Shown here: positions 34,110 through 42,821 of the stretch, one piece after another
How the letters are laid out: each line of letters begins with the position of its first letter
Position numbering within the stretch: position 1 is the stretch's first letter
Assembly (NCBI RefSeq): GCF_001988955.1
Contig: NZ_CP014263.1
Span: 930,001 to 994,000 of the forward strand
DNA length: 64,000 bases
DNA from: Spirosoma montaniterrae
GTDB lineage: Bacteria; Bacteroidota; Bacteroidia; Cytophagales; Spirosomataceae
Direction of reading: 5' to 3'
The notes under the pieces: generated by a model
Database searches by the model: none
Told to the model about the DNA's origin: nothing
Seen by the model: the letters and a program-made list of their open reading frames with translations, nothing else
Translations under genes and position numbers: made by a program

Positions 34110-36179
34110 ATGAATCAGCGTTTTCTTTTTCTCCTATTGTTCAGTATAGCTGCCCTTTCGGGCCGGGCGCAGCAATTTCCGGGCACCACCCAGCCGGGGC
34201 AGTTTCCGGGCGGCTTTGGCAATCAGCAGGGACGCCCCACCGGCAGCGGCAACAGTCAGTCGAGCAGTTCCGGTGGTATCGACGATTCTACGAAGGTTAT
34301 TTACGGGCCTAAATCGACGCGGTATATTCTGGAAGACGACGTGCTGAACAATCGGCAGAAACAGTACCTCGTTGACACAACGATGGACGACGTGCATCGG
34401 TATCTGTACGTACACCGAACGCAGAATCAATATCAGGATTTGGGGAATCTGGGAACACCCATGCGCCCGGTATTCGTGCAGGTTCCCGACCAGTTAGGGT
34501 CGCAGACGGGGTATTCAGTATTTTCAGAATACGCGTATAACCCCATGAATGTCAAGTATTTCAACACCCGTTCGCCGTTTACGGACATGTATGTGGCATT
34601 GGGCGGGCGCAATCAGAACATTCTTCGGTTCGATTTCGCGCAGAACATCACTCCCCGCTGGAATGTGGGCTTTGCGCTGCAACGATTTACATCGAACCGG
34701 CAATTTGGCGCACAGGGGCAAACCAGTCAGTTGAACCGACAACTCGCTGAAAACTGGGGTTTTCTGGGACACACGAACTACCAGTCGAAAAACAATAAAT
34801 ATACGTTGTTGATGAACTTCATCAACATGAACCATAGCTTAGGTGAACAGGGGGGACTGATACCGGGTCAGTTTCTTGACGGAAGCATCAATCGGTTTGC
34901 GTATACGGGCGATGCACGCCTGTCGAGTGGGGTTGTACAAACGGGTTTTGCACCGGCAGTACCTGGCCCGCGCGGTAACGAAATTCGCAACAATTGGCAT
35001 GTGTATCAGCAATATGTATTAGACAAAGGGTTCCAGATTTATGACCGGCTCGAGTACCAGCGGCAAAAAAATTCGTACCGCGATGATACGTTGCGGTTCA
35101 ATCAGGAACCGAGGCAAGTAACGGATAATCTGGTTTTGCCGGGCTTTTACCCATCCCGACGCAACGACCCGAACCTGACTACGCTGGGCGATACGTCGCG
35201 TATTCTGGTCGATGCCCGGTTTCGGGTGCTTGATAATCAATTCGGTGTAAAGGGCATTTACCAACTTGGCAAGTCGGCGTTCAACTATCGGGCATATTTG
35301 CGGAACCGGCTGTTGGGCCAGTATACGCTGTACAATACCGGGCGTGCTGTTGAGAATGAATATGAAACCCGGCGGCTCGAAACGTTTGTAGGCGGCTGGC
35401 TTGGCTATTATTTCCCGGATAGTCTTTCACGATTGACGGCAGAACTGGAATATCAGTTAGGTGGCGGATTTCGGCTGAAGGGGCAGCTTGAAAGCAAGTG
35501 GTTCACAGCGGGTTACACGGCCATGCTGGTACAGCCAACGCTGTTGCAGGAGCGATTCGAGAGTATTGTATTCAACTGGCGTAACAGCGGCCTGCGTGGT
35601 TTCAACCACGCGTATGGCCGGCTGAATCTGCGCTACAAGGGCATCCGGCTCGAACCGGGTTTAGACTATCATCTGCTCAGTAATTACATTTACTTCGACA
35701 CCAACGCCGTAGCCCGGCAAGACAATGGTTCGTTCAGCGTACTGCGAACGGGGCTGGGCTATCAGTATCAACGGGGGCGATTTCTACTGGCTGGGCAAGC
35801 GTATTACACCTTGCAATCGCGCGACGACGTGCTGCGAACACCGCCGTTTTTCTGGAATGGCCGGTTCCAGTACGAGCTGATTTATGCCAAAGTACTTTAC
35901 ATTCAGGTGGGTGTCGATCTGCATTATAAATCGCCGTATTTTGCCGATGCCTACATGCCTGTAACACAGCAATTTCATCTGCAAAACCGGCAGAGGGTCG
36001 AAGGCTATGTGCTGGCCGATCTGTACGCCAATCTGCGCGTCAACCGAACCCGGCTATTCGTAAAACTCACCCACGCCAATCAGGGCGTGTTGCAGGGACC
36101 GGGCTATTTTGTGGCACCCGATTTCTTACAAATGCGCCGAGGCTTCGCATTCGGCGTCGATTGGTATCTGTTCGATTAG
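34110..36179 (+). CDS. Putative outer-membrane porin (Porin_10 family)
   Basis: A 689-residue exported protein with signal peptide (NQRFLFLLLFSIAALSGRAQ), a Gly/Gln/Pro-rich and Ser-rich N-terminal stretch (residues ~20-55), then a large beta-rich domain with many aromatic strand ends (YSVFSEYAYNPMNVKYFNTRSPFTDMYVALGG, FDFAQNITPRWNVGFALQRF, and the end RRGFAFGVDWYLFD). This is the putative-porin family characteristic of Cytophagales and Flavobacteriia. Substrate is unknown. TATTTTTG at 34097-34104 lies only 5 nt before the ATG, so a near-leaderless transcript is possible. Confidence 0.82.
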   Translation: MNQRFLFLLLFSIAALSGRAQQFPGTTQPGQFPGGFGNQQGRPTGSGNSQSSSSGGIDDSTKVIYGPKSTRYILEDDVLNNRQKQYLVDTTMDDVHRYLYVHRTQNQYQDLGNLGTPMRPVFVQVPDQLGSQTGYSVFSEYAYNPMNVKYFNTRSPFTDMYVALGGRNQNILRFDFAQNITPRWNVGFALQRFTSNRQFGAQGQTSQLNRQLAENWGFLGHTNYQSKNNKYTLLMNFINMNHSLGEQGGLIPGQFLDGSINRFAYTGDARLSSGVVQTGFAPAVPGPRGNEIRNNWHVYQQYVLDKGFQIYDRLEYQRQKNSYRDDTLRFNQEPRQVTDNLVLPGFYPSRRNDPNLTTLGDTSRILVDARFRVLDNQFGVKGIYQLGKSAFNYRAYLRNRLLGQYTLYNTGRAVENEYETRRLETFVGGWLGYYFPDSLSRLTAELEYQLGGGFRLKGQLESKWFTAGYTAMLVQPTLLQERFESIVFNWRNSGLRGFNHAYGRLNLRYKGIRLEPGLDYHLLSNYIYFDTNAVARQDNGSFSVLRTGLGYQYQRGRFLLAGQAYYTLQSRDDVLRTPPFFWNGRFQYELIYAKVLYIQVGVDLHYKSPYFADAYMPVTQQFHLQNRQRVEGYVLADLYANLRVNRTRLFVKLTHANQGVLQGPGYFVAPDFLQMRRGFAFGVDWYLFD

Positions 36180-36235
36180 CTTTTCGGGTAAGATTGGCGG
36201 AACCGGGTCTTTTTCTCGCAGATTTGCGAAAAATT

Positions 36236-36841
36236 ATGATGAGCGTACTTCCTGCTTTACTATTCTTCAGCCTGATGCTAAACACACCCCTGTTCGATGG
36301 TCGGTCGTTTCGGGGCTGGGAGGGCGATACGGCCCGGCTGTGGCACATCCGCGATGGGGCATTGGTGGGCGGTTCGCTCACCGAAATGGTAAAAAACAAC
36401 GATTTCCTTTGCACTACCCGCTCCTATAAAAACTTCGAGTTGACGCTGAACTGGAAATTGGTCGGCACGGGCTTTGTCAATGCTGGTGTACAATTCCGCA
36501 GTCAGCGGCTAACGAATCCGGCTTATGAAATGACGGGCTATCAGGCCGATTTGGGTAAAGGCTACTGGGGCTGTCTGTACGACGAATCGCGCCGAAACAC
36601 AGTACTGGCCCGGCCCGACTCCGCGCAGGTGCAACGCGTGTTGCGACTCAATGATTGGAATGAGTACAAAATTCGCTGCAACGGCCCGCGCATTCAAATC
36701 TGGCTCAATGGCTTGCAGACCGTCGATTATACCGAACCTGACCCGGCTATTCCGCAAACGGGCGTTATTGGTCTGCAAATTCACGGAGGTGGCAAGGCCG
36801 AGGCTTCCTACAAAAACATCAGCATTGAAGAATTACCTTAA
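36236..36841 (+). CDS. DUF1080 protein, 3-keto-glycoside hydrolase/lyase-like
   Basis: From the ATG at 36236 the protein has 201 residues with a short hydrophobic export signal (MSVLPALLFFSLMLN). The concanavalin-like DUF1080 domain follows: LFDGRSFRGWEGD, WHIRDGALVGG, NDFLCTTRSYKNFELTLNWK, GVQFRS, GYQADLGKGYWGCLYDESRR, WNEYKIRCNGPRIQIWLNG and GVIGLQIHGG. Members are now linked to cleavage of 3-keto sugars made from glycosides. The next two genes encode a GMC oxidoreductase and a gluconate-dehydrogenase-subunit-3-like protein, the expected glycoside 3-dehydrogenase. The three probably act together in the periplasm. Confidence 0.82.
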   Translation: MMSVLPALLFFSLMLNTPLFDGRSFRGWEGDTARLWHIRDGALVGGSLTEMVKNNDFLCTTRSYKNFELTLNWKLVGTGFVNAGVQFRSQRLTNPAYEMTGYQADLGKGYWGCLYDESRRNTVLARPDSAQVQRVLRLNDWNEYKIRCNGPRIQIWLNGLQTVDYTEPDPAIPQTGVIGLQIHGGGKAEASYKNISIEELP

Positions 36842-36904
36842 TCGGAACAGGATAATTTGCGGCTTTCTGCCTTTATAGAATAGAATACTAATCTGACGTT
36901 CTGC

Positions 36905-38650
36905 ATGGATTCTTTCCAATATCAAAAACCGCCGGTTCAGTACGACGTAGCCATTGTTGGCTCCGGAGCTGGGGGTGGTATGGCCGCCTACACATTGGCA
37001 AAAGCCGGGGCAAAAGTCGTGCTGCTCGAAGCGGGCGGCTACTACGACCCCGCCGATCCCAAATACATTACGCAAATGAAATGGCCCTGGGAGTCGCCCC
37101 GGCGCGGAGCGGGTACAACGCGAGCCTTCGGCGATTTCGACGCGGCCTGGGGCGGCTGGGATATTGAAGGCGAACCCTATACCACAGCCAAAGGCACTGA
37201 ATTTCACTGGTTTCGGTCGCGGATGCTGGGCGGTCGCACCAACCACTGGGGGCGTATCTCCCTGCGCTTCGGTCCCGACGACTTCCGGCGCAAATCCATG
37301 ACCGGCGTGGGCGAAGACTGGCCCATCGGCTACGATGACATCAAACCCTTCTACGACCGGGTCGATAAACTGATCGGCGTGTTTGGCTCGGTAGAGAATT
37401 TTCCCAACGAACCCGACGGTATTTTTCTGCCCCCACCCAAGCCGCGTCTGCACGAGCTGATGATTCGGAAAGGGGCCAAGAGCATCGGCATCCCGGTGAT
37501 TCCCTCGCGGCTGAGTATTCTGACGAAACCCATTAACAATGAGCGCGGAGCCTGTTTTTATTGCAGCCAATGCGGGCGTGCGTGTCAGGCGTATGCCGAT
37601 TTCTCGTCGTCGTCGGTGCTGGTAAAACCGGCTCTGAAAACGGGTAACGTCACGCTCATCAATGGAGCAATGGTACGCGAGGTAATCACCGACCCGGCAA
37701 CGGGCCTTTGCACGGGCGTGAGCTACGTAGACACCCAGACGTTGCAGGAGGTGACTGTTCGCGCCAAAAGCGTGGTGCTGGCTGCCAGTGCGGGTGAAAC
37801 GGCCCGACTGCTGCTCAACTCCAAATCGAGCCGCTTCCCGACGGGCCTTGCCAATGGTAGTAACGTGGTTGGTAAGTACATCAATGATTCTACCGGAGCC
37901 AGCCGGTCGGCATTTGTACCGGCCCTGATGGATCGCAAACGCTATAACGAAGACGGCGTGGGCGGAATGCACGTGTTTACACCCTGGTGGCTCGATAACA
38001 AGAAGTTAGACTTCCCGCGTGGCTACCACATCGAATACTGGGGCGGTATGGGAATGCCTGCCTACGGTTTTGGCTGGGGTATCGAAGCGATGAATGGCAT
38101 GATGGCCGCCCGCGATGGCAGCAAGAAACCGGGCGGTGGCTATGGAGCCAGTTTGAAAGACGACTACCGCCGGTTCTACGGAGCTTATGTGGGTATGGCT
38201 GGTCGGGGAGAGCCGGTGCCGCTCGAAAGCAACTACTGCGAAATTGACCCGAATGTGGTCGATAAGTATGGTATTCCGGTGCTACGGTTCAACTACAAAT
38301 GGTCTGATTATGAGGTGAAGCAGGCCAAACACATGCAGGATACTTTCGAGCAGATTATTCACTCGATGGGCGGCATTGCGCTGGGTCAGAAACCTGGCCC
38401 CGAAAACAGCTACGGGCTGGAAGCTCCGGGCAAAATCATTCATGAAGTAGGTACGGCGCGTATGGGCAACGATCCCAAAACTTCGGCCCTGAACAAGTTC
38501 CAGCAGGCCCACGACGTTAAAAACCTGTTTGTAGTCGATGCAGCAGCGTTCCCCTCGCAGGGCGACAAAAACGTAACCTGGACTATTCTGGCAGCATCCA
38601 TGCGCACGAGCGAATATTTGATCGATCAGGTGAAGCAGAAAAACATATGA
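36905..38650 (+). CDS. GMC oxidoreductase, probable glycoside 3-dehydrogenase catalytic subunit
   Basis: A 581-residue flavoenzyme. The FAD-binding loop is [12 protein letters not shown] (Gly19-Gly25), followed by [13 protein letters not shown] cysteine cluster Cys217, Cys220, Cys223 and Cys227 (in [11 protein letters not shown]) resembles the iron-sulfur site of sugar dehydrogenases of this group. The C-terminal substrate domain ends with [12 protein letters not shown] and the catalytic-His region [13 protein letters not shown]. Its stop overlaps the next start (ATGA), so it is coupled to a gluconate 2-dehydrogenase subunit 3-like protein that carries the export signal. The probable reaction is oxidation of the 3-OH of glycosides with transfer of electrons to the respiratory chain. 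Confidence 0.85.
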   Translation: MDSFQYQKPPVQYDVAIVGSGAGGGMAAYTLAKAGAKVVLLEAGGYYDPADPKYITQMKWPWESPRRGAGTTRAFGDFDAAWGGWDIEGEPYTTAKGTEFHWFRSRMLGGRTNHWGRISLRFGPDDFRRKSMTGVGEDWPIGYDDIKPFYDRVDKLIGVFGSVENFPNEPDGIFLPPPKPRLHELMIRKGAKSIGIPVIPSRLSILTKPINNERGACFYCSQCGRACQAYADFSSSSVLVKPALKTGNVTLINGAMVREVITDPATGLCTGVSYVDTQTLQEVTVRAKSVVLAASAGETARLLLNSKSSRFPTGLANGSNVVGKYINDSTGASRSAFVPALMDRKRYNEDGVGGMHVFTPWWLDNKKLDFPRGYHIEYWGGMGMPAYGFGWGIEAMNGMMAARDGSKKPGGGYGASLKDDYRRFYGAYVGMAGRGEPVPLESNYCEIDPNVVDKYGIPVLRFNYKWSDYEVKQAKHMQDTFEQIIHSMGGIALGQKPGPENSYGLEAPGKIIHEVGTARMGNDPKTSALNKFQQAHDVKNLFVVDAAAFPSQGDKNVTWTILAASMRTSEYLIDQVKQKNI

Positions 38651-39288
38651 AACGCAGAGACCTCCTCAAAACGATACCCGTAACGGCCCTCGGCATGGCC
38701 GTTGCACCCGCCGAAGCCGCTGTTCCGGCTCCACCCGACACCAAACCGCTCAAAATTCCGGGCGGGCGACAGAAGTTTGAAGCCGAACGCGACGCGAAGC
38801 TCAACGCCGAAAAATTCTTTACTCCCCACGAGCTGCAAACCGTGACGGTGCTGGCCGACATTATCATTCCTGCCGATGAGCGGTCGGGGAGTGCATCGCA
38901 GGCGGGCGTACCGGCGTTTATCGAGTTTATGATGAAAGACCAGCCGCGCAGCCAGACCCCTATGCGGGGCGGCATTCGCTGGCTCGATAACACCTGCGTA
39001 AAACGCTACGGCAAGCAGTTTGTGCAATGCACGAAAGCCCAGCAGATCGACATGGTGGAGCAGATTGCTTACCCGGCCAAGGCCACTCCCGACATGACGC
39101 AGGGCGCGGCTTTCTTCAGCCTGATGCGCAACATGACTGCCAGCGGTTTTTACACAAGTCAGATCGGTATCAAAGACCTCGGCTATGTAGGTAATGTGCC
39201 CAATCAGTGGAACGGCGTTCCCGACGACGTGTTGAAGCAATACGGCCTGGCTTACGAAGACCGCGAACTGGCGTGGTGGAAAGAATAA
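38647..39288 (+). CDS. Gluconate 2-dehydrogenase subunit 3 family protein
   Basis: A 213-residue small subunit. It starts with a twin-arginine-like signal ([20 protein letters not shown] ... AEA), so it probably carries the folded GMC subunit across the inner membrane as a hitchhiker. The mature part shows the family pattern FFTPHELQTVTVLADIIIPADERSGSASQAGVPAFIEFMMKD, RWLDN, and FFSLMRNMTASGFYTSQIGIKDLGY. It overlaps the GMC gene by 4 bp and ends at a strong terminator, completing the DUF1080-GMC-subunit 3 cluster. Confidence 0.88.
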   Translation: MKRRDLLKTIPVTALGMAVAPAEAAVPAPPDTKPLKIPGGRQKFEAERDAKLNAEKFFTPHELQTVTVLADIIIPADERSGSASQAGVPAFIEFMMKDQPRSQTPMRGGIRWLDNTCVKRYGKQFVQCTKAQQIDMVEQIAYPAKATPDMTQGAAFFSLMRNMTASGFYTSQIGIKDLGYVGNVPNQWNGVPDDVLKQYGLAYEDRELAWWKE

Positions 39289-39296
39289 AGCTGATT

Positions 39297-39341
39297 ATAG
39301 CAAAAGCGGCCTGATTCTGTGCATCGGGCCGCTTTTGCTAT
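39297..39341. terminator. 15-bp bidirectional terminator
   Basis: ATAGCAAAAGCGGCC (39297-39311) pairs exactly with 39327-39341. It ends the GMC cluster and overlaps by 4 bp the 3' end of the convergent RES-domain gene. Confidence 0.85.
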
Positions 39342-39787
39342 TTCAGGCGGGTATCGAACGGGTGCGGTTCAATACTGCTGATGTGTAGTGTGCGGTGTTC
39401 GGGATGGAGCGGGTTAAGCAGGTAGTTGTATTCAGTAGGCGACTGCGCCGATGGGACGCGCATAATCCAGAACTGCCCCTCGCGCAGCCATTGGTCGGTA
39501 AGGTCGGCGAGAGCAGGTAAATATGGAACGTCGCGCCAGTCGGTGGGTAACTGGTCTGGTTCGAGACTCATGATGCTGGCCGAGTCGGGGATTTTCAACA
39601 TAATCAAAGACTGGTCGTTAGGTAATCTTTTCGAGTTAGCCAAGATTTCTATTTTTGCCAGCGATACATATTCAGAGGTGTAAAGAATGCGAGTGCCCTC
39701 GCGGTGCCAGCGACCGGGTCCGAAAAGTCCACCAGTGCCGGTGAGGTCATCAGCATATTTTGTTGAGGCAATGCGGTACAAATTCAC
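39338..39787 (-). CDS. RES-domain toxin (NAD+ phosphorylase type)
   Basis: A 149-residue RES protein: N-terminal MNLYRIASTKYADDLTGTGG, then GPGRWHREGTRILYTSEYVSLAKIE with the conserved Arg, Tyr and Glu of the active site, DWRDVP, and the C-terminal NYLLNPLHPEH segment. Family toxins deplete cellular NAD+ and are neutralised by an Xre/DUF2384 antitoxin, which is the upstream gene here. All core residues appear intact, so it is probably active. Its last bases lie in the terminator hairpin shared with the convergent cluster. Confidence 0.9.
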   Translation of the reverse strand: MNLYRIASTKYADDLTGTGGLFGPGRWHREGTRILYTSEYVSLAKIEILANSKRLPNDQSLIMLKIPDSASIMSLEPDQLPTDWRDVPYLPALADLTDQWLREGQFWIMRVPSAQSPTEYNYLLNPLHPEHRTLHISSIEPHPFDTRLK

Positions 39788-39839
39788 ACCAACATAGTAA
39801 ATTAGGGTTCATATAGAATATAACCAACATCGGCGAATT

Positions 39840-40280
39840 TTACAAATAGATACCATGTAAGATGGCATTTAATACATTCATAACCTGTTTACGCCCCAGC
39901 ATGGAGCCTAACAGCGTAATTGGTCTTCTATTTTGTAAAGAGGGAATTTTAGCTGTGAGCCAGTCATCAAGGTCTTCCTTATTTTGAAAAACTTCCATTC
40001 CCTTTTCATAAACTTCGGCTAAGGAGATAGCTTTTTCGCTTTCATCCTGTGTAAGCCTGGTTTTGGCGCGGACCCTCCGTTGATACGTGCTTTCTGAAAT
40101 TGCCAAAATATGACTCATCTCCTTGTTAGTGAAGCCGAAGTTATTTTGCAGATAAGCAACTGATGCAATAGGCAGACCTTCTATTGCCACATCCATTAAA
40201 TCGAACTCCTGACGAACACGGTGATTGATTAGCTGCTCTCCTCCCAAAGCTGCTACTATTCTACTGATTGGTACGTTCAT
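39840..40280 (-). CDS. Xre/MbcA/ParS antitoxin of the RES toxin
   Basis: A 146-residue antitoxin. The N-terminal part has a helix-turn-helix (GFTNKEMSHILAISESTYQRRVRAK) preceded by IVAALGGEQLINHRVRQEFDLMDVAIEGLP. The C-terminal DUF2384/MbcA-ParS toxin-binding domain includes LAEVYEKGMEVFQNKEDLDDWLTAKIPSLQNRRPI and LLGSMLGRKQV. It should bind and block the RES toxin and repress the shared promoter. The toxin gene follows 52 bp downstream, giving the standard antitoxin-first order. Confidence 0.9.
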   Translation of the reverse strand: MNVPISRIVAALGGEQLINHRVRQEFDLMDVAIEGLPIASVAYLQNNFGFTNKEMSHILAISESTYQRRVRAKTRLTQDESEKAISLAEVYEKGMEVFQNKEDLDDWLTAKIPSLQNRRPITLLGSMLGRKQVMNVLNAILHGIYL

Positions 40281-40363
40281 AGTCGATTGATTGTTTTACT
40301 GCTGTCAAATGACAACAGGTTGACAAAGATAATAATTCCTACCCATGCAATCCCTGTAGATTT

Positions 40364-40371
40364 TACCTTTG
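40364..40371 (+). promoter_or_regulatory. Candidate -10-like box upstream of fumC
   Basis: TACCTTTG matches the Bacteroidota TAnnTTTG element, about 100 bp before the fumC start and divergent from the antitoxin gene. I could not see a matching TTTG at the right distance upstream, so this is tentative. Confidence 0.35.
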
Positions 40372-40385
40372 CAACGATTCACAAA

Positions 40386-40465
40386 GAGTGAAAGAGCGAA
40401 AAGGTGAAAGAGCGAAGAGCCGCACCACTTGCTTGCTCTTTCACTCATTCACTCTTTCGCTTTTT
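40386..40465. repeat. GAGTGAAAGAGCG palindrome in the fumC leader
   Basis: GAGTGAAAGAGCGAAAAGG with a second GTGAAAGAGCGAAGAG in the left arm (40386-40420) faces CTCTTTCACTCATTCACTC and TTTCGC in the right arm (about 40435-40465). It forms a long imperfect hairpin that ends directly before the fumC ATG. Both arms consist of internal repeats of a ~10-nt unit. Confidence 0.65.
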
Positions 40466-40469
40466 ATTC

Positions 40470-41876
40470 ATGGAATACCGCATCGAGAAAGACACGATGG
40501 GCCAGGTGCAGGTGCCGGCCAACGTTTATTGGGGCGCGCAGACGCAGCGTTCGATTGAAAACTTCCCCATTGCTCAGGACATCAACAAAATGCCCCGCGA
40601 GATTATCCGGGCGTTTGCGTACCTCAAGAAAGCAGCCGCCCTCACCAACCTCGACGCGGGCGTATTGCCACAAGATAAAGCCGACCTTATCGGGCAGGTG
40701 TGCGACGAAATTCTGGCCGGTAAGCTCGACGATCAGTTTCCGCTCGTGGTCTGGCAAACCGGCTCCGGTACGCAGAGCAACATGAACGTAAATGAGGTAG
40801 TAGCCTACCGCGCCCACGTCCTGAACGGCGGCCAACTCACCGACGAGAAAAAATACCTCAACCCCAACGATGATGTAAATAAGTCGCAGTCGAGCAACGA
40901 CACGTTCCCGACGGCCATGCACATCGCGGCCTACAAAATTCTGCTCGAAGTAACTATTCCGGGCATTACTAAATTACGTAACACGCTCGATGCCAAAGCG
41001 AAGGCGTTTATGCACGTCGTAAAAATTGGCCGGACGCACTTCATGGACGCTACCCCGCTGACGGTTGGGCAGGAGTTTTCGGGCTACGTCTCGCAACTCG
41101 ACCACGGGCTGCGGGCCATTAACAATTCGCTGGCGCACCTGAGCGAGCTTGCGCTGGGTGGCACCGCCGTTGGCACGGGCATTAACACACCCAAAGGCTA
41201 CTCGGAAAACGTGGCGAAACACATCGCCAACCTGACGGGCCTGCCGTTCGTGACTGCCGAGAATAAATTTGAAGCTCTGGCCGCCCATGATGCTATTGTT
41301 GAAGCGCACGGTGCGCTGAAAACCGTAGCAGCTTCGCTGATGAAAATTGGGAACGACATTCGGATGCTGTCGAGTGGCCCCCGCGCCGGTATTGGTGAGT
41401 TATATATTCCTGACAATGAGCCGGGTAGTAGCATTATGCCGGGTAAGGTGAACCCCACGCAGTGCGAAGCCATGACGATGGTGGCCGCGCAGGTGATGGG
41501 CAACGACGTAGCGATTAACATCGGCGGTATGAACGGCCATTTTGAACTGAACGTGTTCAAGCCGGTCATGATTTATAACTTCCTGCACTCGGCCCGGCTC
41601 ATCGGCGACGTGTGCGTATCGTTCAATGATAAATGCGCTGAAGGCATCCGGCCTATCGAAGCCAACATCGAAAAGCACGTACAAAACTCACTGATGCTGG
41701 TAACGGCCCTGAACACCAAAATCGGCTACTACAAAGCCGCCGAAATTGCCCAAACGGCGCACAAAAACGGCAGTACGCTGAAAGAAACCGCCGTTGCCCT
41801 CGGCTACCTCACCGCCGAAGAATTCGACCAGTGGGTTGTGCCGGGCGACATGGTGGGGGAGGTAACGGGTCAGTAA
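40470..41876 (+). CDS. fumC: Class II fumarate hydratase
   Basis: A 468-residue enzyme from the ATG at 40470 ([28 protein letters not shown]). It shows the fumarase/aspartase signatures [47 protein letters not shown], the active-site loop [20 protein letters not shown], and [17 protein letters not shown]. It interconverts fumarate and malate in the TCA cycle. A palindrome fills the gap just before the start. The 3' end is repeated in a damaged form at 42616-42673 beyond an inserted module, and the probable original terminator lies at 42735-42766. Confidence 0.95.
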   Translation: MEYRIEKDTMGQVQVPANVYWGAQTQRSIENFPIAQDINKMPREIIRAFAYLKKAAALTNLDAGVLPQDKADLIGQVCDEILAGKLDDQFPLVVWQTGSGTQSNMNVNEVVAYRAHVLNGGQLTDEKKYLNPNDDVNKSQSSNDTFPTAMHIAAYKILLEVTIPGITKLRNTLDAKAKAFMHVVKIGRTHFMDATPLTVGQEFSGYVSQLDHGLRAINNSLAHLSELALGGTAVGTGINTPKGYSENVAKHIANLTGLPFVTAENKFEALAAHDAIVEAHGALKTVAASLMKIGNDIRMLSSGPRAGIGELYIPDNEPGSSIMPGKVNPTQCEAMTMVAAQVMGNDVAINIGGMNGHFELNVFKPVMIYNFLHSARLIGDVCVSFNDKCAEGIRPIEANIEKHVQNSLMLVTALNTKIGYYKAAEIAQTAHKNGSTLKETAVALGYLTAEEFDQWVVPGDMVGEVTGQ

Positions 41877-41894
41877 TAGATGTAAAAAATTGCC

Positions 41895-42385
41895 ATGCAG
41901 TTTGACAATAAAGGGTTGTTAACTCCAGCGGAGATAGTTCTGTTGTCTCTTGCAGAGCTTAAGGAGGTATTTGTTAATTCTTTCCCTAATTCAGAGACTC
42001 AGCATACCATCTTTGCTTCTTATTGTCAGTTTGTAGAAGATTTTACCCGTGAAATTTGCCCTGTTTTCACGCATTGGATAGACGGTAGTTTCATCACAAA
42101 CAAGTTGAATCCTAACGATATGGATTTTGTTGTCCACGTTGAGGATTTAATGTTCGAGACTAACGTCGCTTGATTGACAGTAAATTTCGTCTCACTGGCG
42201 CGAAACGGTTCTACCCAAAACTGGACGTTTACACGGTTCGTTGTTATCGGCCAGAAGATTCGCGGTATTTCATTACAGAGCATGATTTAGCTTACTGGCA
42301 CGATTGGTTTACACACACACGCCCAAATCGATTTGGGAAGCGGAGCCGAAAGGGGTATATTGAGGTGAATTATAATCGCACTTAA
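41895..42385 (+). pseudogene. DUF6932-like nucleotidyltransferase-fold protein, frameshifted copy
   Basis: The gene is in two pieces, 41895-42173 and 42170-42385. Adding one T to the TT at 42170-42171 joins them (FETNVALIDSKFRL) into a ~163-residue protein colinear with the intact homologue at 58126-58599. Shared features are the IFxxY helix, THWIDGSFITNKLNPNDMDF (the GS...D-x-D nucleotidyltransferase motif) and a third acidic residue in PKLDVYTVR. The C-terminus ends with RKGYIEVNYNRT, as the homologue ends RNKGFLELIVC. The gene starts 18 bp after fumC and is followed 3 nt later by its small partner. It is either decayed or affected by a base-call error. Codon use is more AT-rich than its neighbours, suggesting transfer. 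Confidence 0.75.
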
Positions 42386-42388
42386 GCA

Positions 42389-42601
42389 ATGGAAACAGAA
42401 GAAGTTACTCTGGATATTCGGATGAATGACTTACTTCAGCAGGTTAGGCGGTTGGATGAAATGATCACGTTTCATCAGCAGCATTCCGGCGATGCAGCAA
42501 CGATACGTCAATACGAGTTTATGAAGGCTGATTTTATTGACAAAGCAAATCAGGCTCTTAAGGCGTATCATGTTCAATTAATAGCCACGCCAGTACACTA
42601 A
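42389..42601 (+). CDS. Small helical partner of the DUF6932-like protein (copy 1)
   Basis: A 70-residue, mostly helical protein (MNDLLQQVRRLDEMITFHQQ ... QYEFMKADFIDKANQALKAY). It sits 3 nt after the nucleotidyltransferase-like gene, exactly as its counterpart at 58603-58866 does. The two partners share a loose pattern: LLxxhxxhD, a polar gap, then an F/Y-x3-K/R-x5-A-x2-L-x4-Y helix. No catalytic motif is visible. It may be the antitoxin, or the toxin, of a two-component module; the sequence does not say which. No database name is known to me. Confidence 0.6.
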   Translation: METEEVTLDIRMNDLLQQVRRLDEMITFHQQHSGDAATIRQYEFMKADFIDKANQALKAYHVQLIATPVH

Positions 42602-42615
42602 TTCAAGTACCTAAT

Positions 42616-42673
42616 CCTCGGCTAACTCGACAATCGGGTTGTATCCGGCGATATGGTGGGGGAGGTACAGTAG
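42616..42673 (+). repeat. Degenerate duplicate of the fumC 3' end
   Basis: The stretch TCCTCGGCTA...CTCGAC...GGGTTGT...CCGGCGATATGGTGGGGGAGGTA...CAGTAG aligns with the last ~75 bp of fumC (41803-41876) with small deletions and substitutions. A 15-bp exact match spans 41850-41864 and 42653-42667. The DUF6932-like module therefore lies between two fumC ends, as after integration or allele exchange. Confidence 0.75.
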
Positions 42674-42734
42674 TGTATAGCCACCCCTGTTGGTCAGCAG
42701 TTTAAATCATACTTTGAGTAACTAACTCTGTGGT

Positions 42735-42766
42735 AAAAGCCGGAAGAATCAGCTTCCGGCTTTTTT
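42735..42766 (+). terminator. Intrinsic terminator, probably the original fumC terminator
   Basis: AAGCCGGAAG (42737-42746) pairs with CTTCCGGCTT (42753-42762) around AATCAG and runs into six T residues. It lies just after the damaged fumC-end duplicate, which suggests that it once followed fumC directly. Confidence 0.75.
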
Positions 42767-42821
42767 GTTTGGCGGGTTTTCTGTAGAATCGTGGCTGCAA
42801 AATCATTTCAACAACCCGTAC

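Noticed and set aside
36833..37972. 379-codon frame antisense to the GMC oxidoreductase
   Set aside because: Long only because of codon bias of the true gene; the sense strand has a complete domain set.
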